NCBI GenBank assembly: GCA_947683625.1
Contig: CANTUR010000904.1
Span: 186,001-250,000, forward strand
Length of the DNA: 64,000 nucleotides
DNA from: Mallotus nudiflorus
Taxonomy: Eukaryota > Streptophyta > Magnoliopsida > Malpighiales > Euphorbiaceae
Reading direction: 5' to 3'
Shown: piece by piece, positions 58,601 to 64,000 of the stretch
How positions within the stretch are numbered: position 1 is the first letter of the stretch
Layout: each line of letters begins with the position of its first letter
Notes under the pieces: model-generated
What the model saw: only the letters and a program-made list of their open reading frames with translations
Told to the model about the DNA's origin: nothing
Databases searched by the model: none
Translations under genes and position numbers: made by a program

Positions 58601-58666
58601 AGAAGTACCATCAAAAGCAATCCTGCCAACTCTGGCATAGAACAAAGCTGCCTCAGGGTCAGACAT
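55607..58666 (-). CDS. D copy 1 gag, protease, RT and RNase H, ended by a premature stop
   Basis: 1019 residues from Met 58666. The frame is open further upstream to about 58915, with Pro/Glu-rich and Arg-rich residues but no Met, so the real start is unresolved. Gag core about 1-130 (FDGTSDPLDFLHTIE, MTWAQFRERFMRRF). A zinc knuckle starts at C271 (CFRCGQTGHFARSC). The protease site at 387-389 reads Asp-Leu-Gly instead of Asp-Ser/Thr-Gly. RT has D659 (KVDLRSGYHQ) and FIDD at 721-724. RNase H starts at about 865 (YCDAS, D870). The TAG at 55607-55609 replaces a CAG that copy 2 still has (63845-63847) and separates RNase H from integrase. Together with the protease change this makes the copy non-autonomous. 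Confidence 0.92.
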   Translation of the reverse strand: MSDPEAALFYARVGRIAFDGTSDPLDFLHTIETRTRTAHTEYQRIMIVELSVEGPALDWFIQMIQPYMMTMTWAQFRERFMRRFCPEPLRLSYRLRLTSISRGDRSVEEYTREFLRLGRYAEDLMRDQYFTVTTYVTGLGSAFAGMPTAGLTLESVIELAKEIELRLVRQGAMPDYYQLGVQSSGSQATPYSSFHIGSSSQQRGSTQQSQRQQQRVHRSSRHGRGGQRRSFRFGSGASSSSSGRSSGSAASVCQTCGRVHQGPCYLTPLTCFRCGQTGHFARSCPYSGYQQQQIPRFPQQSIASAAPVPFQLPPAQHQSSTQFVPQQSRGRGTRGGARGVGQASTSQQGSRGQARVFHLTQQDAQASNAVVAGILSVCYLDALVLFDLGATHSFVSPIFASKSCWQASRMAFPLSVATPLSDSLDTDIVLSGCPVLVGDRELSADLILLDVMEFDVILGMDWLSQHFAVVDCRNKEVTFRIPDEVEFKFVGDRSSTPQNLISAIAARKLLRKGCQGFLALVRDTSVEKLSLTDVPVACEFPDVFPEELPGLPPHREIEFCIDVVPGTTPISMPPYRMAPAELRELKEQLQELLEKGFIRPSVSPWGAPVLFVKKKDGTLRLCIDYRELNKVTVKNKYPLPRIDDLFDQLQGAQFFSKVDLRSGYHQLRISEADIPKTAFRTRYGHYEFLVMSFGLTNAPAAFMDLMNRVFRPYVDHFVVVFIDDILVYSRSMEEHVYHLRIVLQTLRDHQLYAKFSKCDFWMESVSFLGHVVSKEGIQVDPQKVEAVSEWPRPTSVTEIRSFLGLAGYYRRFVQDFSRIAAPMTRLTQKNVRFEWSEACENSFQLLKEKLTTTPVLALPNSVDKFTVYCDASRIGLGCVLMQNGRVIAYASRQLKKHEQNYPTHDLEMAVVIFALKIWRHYLYGVTCEIFTDHKSLKYIFQQRDLNLRQRRWLELLKDYDCEILYHPGKANVVADALSRKSSGSLAHISVERRPLIQELHLMVDQGLMMKISRSGGLLA

Positions 58667-59107
58667 ACCCTGCTGATAGGCAGGCTGAACAGGCTGAACA
58701 ACTGGAGGAACAGGAATATCAAACTCAGGCTCAACAGGCTCCTCATCCTGTAACTCTCTCTGCCTACGGCGACCTGCCGCTCCTCGAGGTCTACCTCTAC
58801 CACGACCACTACGCCTAACTGGCGGCTCAGGAGGTAAAACCTCATCCTGAAAAGACTCATCATCCTCGGCCTCAACGACCGGTGGAGCGACACGCGCTCG
58901 CCTCCTTATTCTGAAAAGACAAACGGAAAGATTCAGACAAAACAGACAATGGAGGAATAACGCTGAAAACTACAGCAAGGAATACTCATCAAGACATACT
59001 CGAACCTAATACACTGCAGTAGTCCAACAGAAAACACAATTTTAAAACTAGGGCCACAACTCACATAACTAAGCCCTAACACAGAACTCCACTCTGATAC
59101 GAACTTC
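58667..59107 (-). other. D leader and gag N-terminal extension
   Basis: From 58667 to about 58915 the gag frame remains open (Pro/Val-rich, then GRGRPRGAAGRRR). Before it, TTTTCAG at about 58907 resembles a 3' splice site. The 59000-59107 part is untranslated leader. A near copy of the primer site (CTCTGATACGAACTT on the plus strand, 59092-59106) lies 17 nt inside the real one. Confidence 0.6.
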
Positions 59108-59119
59108 GCTCTGATACCA
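59108..59119 (-). other. D primer binding site (initiator tRNA-Met)
   Basis: On the minus strand TGGTATCAGAGC, four nt after the 5' LTR ends at 59124. It is the standard initiator tRNA-Met complement. Confidence 0.92.
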
Positions 59120-59123
59120 ACTT

Positions 59124-62100
59124 TGTCACGACCCAAAACAGGGGCCATGACCGGCGCTAGGGAACGGGAATTCTTTCGAATCCGGAACCCGTAGCAAGCC
59201 TAAAAATAAAATAAAGCATGCCATAATAACAATAAAATATAATATGCAGCGGAAATAAAAATCATAATATCATAATATTATCCATATCAACTGGATTTAC
59301 TTCAAAACTCATCTCATCACATATATAAAATATTTAATACAAATCCAGTTTCAACATAATACATCTCTTTAAAATAGAGTACATAAAATCCAATACTTTA
59401 ATTTACAACTACTGTAGTGTCTAGATAAAATGAATAAGACTCAAGTAGACAATTTACATAAAGAAGCCGGGGCGGAAGAAATCCGGCGTATCGACCTGCT
59501 ACTGAGGTCTGGGGAAGTTGACTCTCCTGAAAAATAGTCAACGGAGGGGAGTCATACCTCACTGAGTGAATTACTATAATATATATACATACACTCTAAG
59601 TGATAATGCATACAGTCAACAGTATATATATATCTAATATATATACAGGCAAATACACACAAATGCAGAAAAATCATTTTTATATATTTTACTGAAAAAT
59701 CCCAATTTATGAAGGATCACATAGAACCCTAGAATATCGCAACCTCAGAAAATAGTGTTAAACAACACTCTGGCCATACAGGCTCACTTATTCCAAATAT
59801 ATCCATTTAATCCATTTGGACAATAGACTGGCCCCGAGACACTAAGTCAACCGAGCTCCAGCAGTCTGACTGCCAGTGTGATTGGCCCCGAGACACTTGG
59901 TCAACCGAGCTCCAGCAATCACACCCAAACCACATCTCACATATCAAATAATCATATCAAATCAATATCCACAAATAGTTAGTAATATAGCCTAAAGCTA
60001 TAGGCGTACCGGTACGTACTCGGTCCTAGTGCTGCCCACTAGGTAGCACGTTCTATTGATATCCTTCATCATTAATAATGTAAAACATTCATTCACAAAA
60101 ATAAATGATGCATGAATGTAAATGAAATAACAATATAAACCATATATATACCGGAAATATACCAAAAGTAAACCATGTATATTTTGAGTATATATATGTC
60201 AAATAAATCCAATCAAATCATGAATTAAACTAAAAATATATTTAAAAACATTTTAAATATATTTTATTTACAAAACATGTATATAATTTATTATATACCA
60301 AAAATATACTTGAATATAAATCACATTATTTATGCATATTCAGTCAAAATAAAACATGCATTTCTAAATCATGCATCCTAAGCATATATATATAATATAG
60401 TAACTCACCTAATGCGCTCCACGAGACAGGTCCGACGGGCCTGGTCCACTAGCCCTCGGTCTCGGCGCAACTAAACAAGCAATAAATAACCGACATTAGA
60501 ATAAACCTAATAGAAATCCTAGAATTCAATCTAGAGTATTAAAATACGGAATCGAAAATTAGGGTTCGACTGGATATCACGTTTTACGAGAATTCTACCG
60601 AAAATCCGGCAGAACCTCCCCTGTAAAACGGACATCTCTCTACTCAAAGAGTAGAGCCGACCCTGCAAAGAAACACACTTCGAAATACGAGCTCAACACA
60701 ATCAAAATCCCACAGTCGGACTCCAGACTACCGACCGGGATCCACAACACAGAACAATTCAGGAAATACCAAAAATATCCTTAAATCACAGAAATACATT
60801 TTATAAATAAAAATTACATAATTGACCTTGAAACACTATAAAAACCGATTAAAACTCATTTTATTAGAAAAACCGTATATTATATATATAATTGAAAATA
60901 ATTCCCGAAAAATAGTTTTAATTAGTTAAAAATACTAAATAATTTGTAGAAATCATTTTTATACCTTAAATAAATATTAAAACCAATTAAATTACATTTT
61001 TAGACAATTTAGGGTAAAATTACCAAAATACCCCTATATATATAAATATACTTAATTACTTCAAAAATTCACCAAAAATCATACAATTACCCAAAATTAA
61101 TTTTCTCAACATATTTATCAATAATATCAATATTTAAACTCAATTAACCAATTAAATTCAAATAAAAACACAATTAACCTAATTTTCCAAAATCACCTAA
61201 ACTTCAATAATTAAAAATAAATACTTAGAAATTCATAAAAATTCCAAATAAATTCCTATAATTCATTTCAACACCTAATTCAACCATAAACTCCAATTTC
61301 ATAATTTAAATAATTAATTTCCGAAAATTAGAAAATAATATTAAAATATTCAAAAATACCCAAAAATCCAAACAACCTCCAAAAATTCTACAAAAATTCA
61401 TACATGTAGATTAAGCTACTAGGAACAATATTTGTGAAGGAATTAAGCATGAATCAATCAAGAACAATTCGAAAAAAAAATCGAAAACCCTAATAGGCCG
61501 AATTTGACAAATCGAAAACTAAGCAATTCTAGACCATTTTAGCTCAAACCAAAGCTAGAATAACACTCACCGGAGCTCAAGGAGAAGAAAGAGACTGGCG
61601 GTGTCGAAAACGGTGGCCGGAATCGACGTGATCGACGGTGAGTTGATTTTCGGCTTCTCCGGCCAAAATCACTCTCCCGACGCCGGAAACGGCCTCCACA
61701 GGCGGCGAAACTGGTCGGGGAAGATGGTGGCACACCGGACGACACACCCACGGTGAAGGAACGGCACGGCAGCGATCGGAAATGGTGCGGGAACGATCGG
61801 AGAAGAAGAAGAAGAAGAAGAAACTGTCGGGGGCAAAATGGTAATTTTGCAAATTCTTTTGATTTTTAATGTATATATGTATATATATATACTTTATACT
61901 TTATATTAAAATAATATTAAATTACACACATCAAATATACACCACACACATTAAAATATTAATATTTTAATAATTTATACCAAATAAAATTAATTAAATA
62001 ACAATTAAAACAATTAAATACTTAATAAAATATTAGGGAAATAATAAACCCTAATTAAATAAATATACACACACAGGCTTTATTTAATAATTTAAAAATA

Positions 62101-62347
62101 TGTATGAGTTCATGCAAACCCGTAAATACATTTAAAATAATTAATAATACATTGTTTACGTGGAAATTTCCCCGAAAATGAAAGTCCCAGGAAAATTTTA
62201 CGTAAAACACTGTATATAAAACACAGTAATTAAAATAGGTTTAAAATACATATCAACTCATAAAAATATCGTATATATATACAAAAATTATTAACACTGC
62301 ATATCCCGGTACAGTGTAAAAATATTTTAAAAACACGGGATATTACA
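59124..62347 (-). repeat. D LTR copy 2 (3224 bp)
   Basis: Same ends as copy 1. It serves as 5' LTR for internal copy 1 and as 3' LTR for internal copy 2. It has 12 additional bases near 61736 (around ACACCGGACGAC) and about 20 point differences from copy 1. Confidence 0.95.
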
Positions 62348-62360
62348 GTCTTCCCCCCTT
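62348..62360 (-). other. D polypurine tract, copy 2
   Basis: Minus strand AAGGGGGGAAGAC directly before LTR 2, identical to 54110-54122. It shows that LTR 2 is also the 3' LTR of a second internal region. Confidence 0.88.
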
Positions 62361-62395
62361 ACAAGAATTCGTCCCCGAATTCTAAAAAGAAAAGA

Positions 62396-63889
62396 TCAAG
62401 AAGGAAAGAGATACGGGTAAGAAGCTCGCATCTCAGCTTCAGTCTCCCACGTATGCTCTTCAACTCTATCGCTACGCCACAGAACCTTGACCATCGGAAT
62501 CTGCTTCGATCTCAATTGTCGAACTTGATAATCAACGATCGCCACAGGTTCTTCCACAAACGTCAAATTTTCATTCACTTCAACACTGTCAGGTTGCAAC
62601 ACGTGTGAAGGATCTGAGATATACTTCCTCAACATCGAGATATGAAATACTGGATGCACCTGTGACATACTCGGAGGAAAATCCAATCGATATGCAACAG
62701 TGCCAACTCTCTCCAGAATCTCAAACGGTCCAATATATCTCGGTGTTAACTTACCCTTCCTGCCAAATCTCATCACACCCTTCATCGGAGATACTTTCAA
62801 AAAAACGAAATCTCCAACCTGAAACTCCACATCTCTACGCCTAGGATCCGTATAACTCTTCTGTCTACTAACTGCGGTCTCTAATCTACGCTTGATCACG
62901 ACGACTTTCTCTGCAGCATCCTGAACCATCTCTGGTCCAGTCAAAGCTCTCTCACCAATCTCATCCCAACTCAACGGGGATCTACACTTCCTTCCATACA
63001 ACGCCTCATATGGTGCCATGCCAATACTGCTATGGTAGCTGTTATTATATGCAAACTCAACAAGCGACAAATGATCATCCCAGCTACCTCCCAAATCCAA
63101 GACACACATCCTCAACATATCTTCCAGTGTCTGGATCGTCCTCTCAGACTGACCATCTGTCTGAGGATGAAAAGCAGTACTGAAATCCAACCTAGTGCCC
63201 ATCGCTTCCTGCAACTTCTGCCAAAAATGAGAAGTGAACACTGAACCTCTATCTGACACAATGGACACAGGTACTCCATGAAGGCACACAATATGCTTCA
63301 CATACAACTTCGCCAATCTAGCAACTGAATATGTGGCTTTCACAGGCAAGAAATGTGCAGACTTCGTCAATCTGTCTATAATCACCCAGATGGAATCGTA
63401 TCCATCCTTCGAACGAGGTAAACCGACCACAAAATCCATAGCTATCCTTTCCCACTTCCACTCGGGAATAGGAAGAGGCTGAAGCTTCCCAGAAGGCTTC
63501 TGATGTTCGGCTTTCACTTGCTGACACGTCAAGCACTTAGCAACATAATCAGCAACATCCTTCTTCAATCCATCCCACCAGTATAAATCTCTGATACTGT
63601 GGTACATCTTAGTAACACTTGGATGAACGCTGTAGGCTGTAGAATGTGCTTCCTCTAAGATCTCTTCTCTCAAATCATCCACATCAGGAACACACAATCT
63701 ACCACTGATCCACAACACACCATCATCATCGAGTGTGAAATCAGTGAACTTCCCTGCTCTGACATTCTCTGCAAGCTCTTCTAGAATAGGATCTCGGCTC
63801 TGAGCTGCTTTAATCCTATCCCTCAGTACAGATCGTACTTTAAACTGAGCTAACAGTCCACCTGATCTACTAATCTTCATAATCAGACC
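62396..63889 (-). CDS. D copy 2 pol: RNase H end, integrase, chromodomain
   Basis: Open from just after a TAA (63890-63892) to the same end as copy 1. It includes the glutamine codon that is a stop in copy 1. All integrase landmarks of copy 1 are present (MDF, SDRG, QSERT), with few differences by eye, including TDGQ where copy 1 reads TNGQ. The Met at 63880 is internal. Confidence 0.9.
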   Translation of the reverse strand, partial: GLIMKISRSGGLLAQFKVRSVLRDRIKAAQSRDPILEELAENVRAGKFTDFTLDDDGVLWISGRLCVPDVDDLREEILEEAHSTAYSVHPSVTKMYHSIRDLYWWDGLKKDVADYVAKCLTCQQVKAEHQKPSGKLQPLPIPEWKWERIAMDFVVGLPRSKDGYDSIWVIIDRLTKSAHFLPVKATYSVARLAKLYVKHIVCLHGVPVSIVSDRGSVFTSHFWQKLQEAMGTRLDFSTAFHPQTDGQSERTIQTLEDMLRMCVLDLGGSWDDHLSLVEFAYNNSYHSSIGMAPYEALYGRKCRSPLSWDEIGERALTGPEMVQDAAEKVVVIKRRLETAVSRQKSYTDPRRRDVEFQVGDFVFLKVSPMKGVMRFGRKGKLTPRYIGPFEILERVGTVAYRLDFPPSMSQVHPVFHISMLRKYISDPSHVLQPDSVEVNENLTFVEEPVAIVDYQVRQLRSKQIPMVKVLWRSDRVEEHTWETEAEMRASYPYLFPS

Positions 63890-64000
63890 TTAATCCACCA
63901 TCAAATGCAATTCCTGGATCAATGGTCTCCTCTCAACACTGATGTGAGCAAGACTACCTGAGGACTTCCTACTCAAGGCATCTGCTACCACATTAGCTTT
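63890..64000 (-). pseudogene. D copy 2 pol continuing upstream, cut by window edge
   Basis: The TAA at 63890-63892 replaces a CAA present in copy 1 (VDQG). Upstream, RNase H-end sequence homologous to about 55650-55765 runs to the window edge. Confidence 0.85.

Larger units (their letters stand above)
50899..64000 (-). mobile_element. Element D: young chromovirus in tandem LTR-internal-LTR-internal array (continues past window)
   Basis: Minus-strand chromovirus. LTR copies lie at 50899-54109 and 59124-62347, internal copies at 54110-59123 and 62348 onward. The second internal copy starts again with polypurine tract and integrase instead of leaving the element. The two LTRs differ at about 20 sites by eye plus one 12-bp indel. 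The left flank TTAAA (50894-50898) is a candidate target duplication. It has an initiator-Met primer site, gag-pol in one frame and an integrase with chromodomain. The long LTRs suggest the Tekay/Del clade. Confidence 0.93.

Noticed and set aside
59124..62347. LTR 2 as the end of a simple single D element
   Set aside because: It is followed directly by a polypurine tract and integrase of a second internal region instead of a target duplication or A sequence.
1..64000. Host protein-coding, tRNA or rRNA genes
   Set aside because: No frame outside retroelements has recognisable domains, and the only tRNA-like matches are the primer binding sites.

Overview
The window looks like seed-plant heterochromatin. 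It is AT-rich, and I found no host gene, tRNA, rRNA, bacterial operon or CRISPR array. Nearly every base belongs to LTR retrotransposons nested in one another. The initiator-Met and non-Met primer binding sites, the chromodomain integrase, the dual RNase H polyprotein and the plant-mobile-domain genes are all typical of plants. The sequence does not name the species.

Layout from oldest to youngest. (E) 1-4633: relic of a minus-strand Ty3/gypsy chromovirus (end of its 3' LTR plus pol), cut at 4633. (A) starts at 4634: a plus-strand Tat-lineage gypsy element (5' LTR 4634-6856, decayed gag-pol to 14579, antisense genes from 15414). It is split at 16500 and resumes at 47041-48134 and 50234-50898; its 3' LTR should lie beyond the right edge. 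(B) 16501-47040: a second Tat element of the same family, with both LTRs and target duplication GTCGT, inserted in A. (C) 22049-31152: an intact, very young Ty1/copia element inside B's protease gene. (F) 38651-41909: a solo chromovirus LTR inside B with perfect CAATC target duplication. (G) 48135-50233: a decayed, reversed solo LTR of the Tat family inside A. (D) 50899 to the window end: a young chromovirus array ordered LTR - internal - LTR - internal, inserted in A's tail. Copies A and B act as empty-site references for each other's insertions.

The most unusual content is on the minus strand of the Tat elements, between pol and the 3' LTR. A and B each carry an antisense, multi-exon gene with plant-mobile-domain (PMD) signatures. 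Its Met position and most splice sites agree between the two copies, its introns are short and plant-like, and a TATA-like box sits at the same place in both. B also holds a second antisense gene (DUF7745-like) with a good TATA box close to its Met; A has lost most of that gene. Antisense introns would survive retrotransposition because the genomic RNA is the other strand. Both genes now contain stops.

Smaller points of interest: a 5' LTR of C that starts 139 bp late yet keeps a target duplication; a five-unit GC hairpin array in C's leader; a tandem array of about 21 palindrome-bearing units before B's 3' LTR; different nonsense mutations in D's two internal copies; and a perfect 32-bp palindrome in G at a spot where related LTRs carry other inverted repeats.
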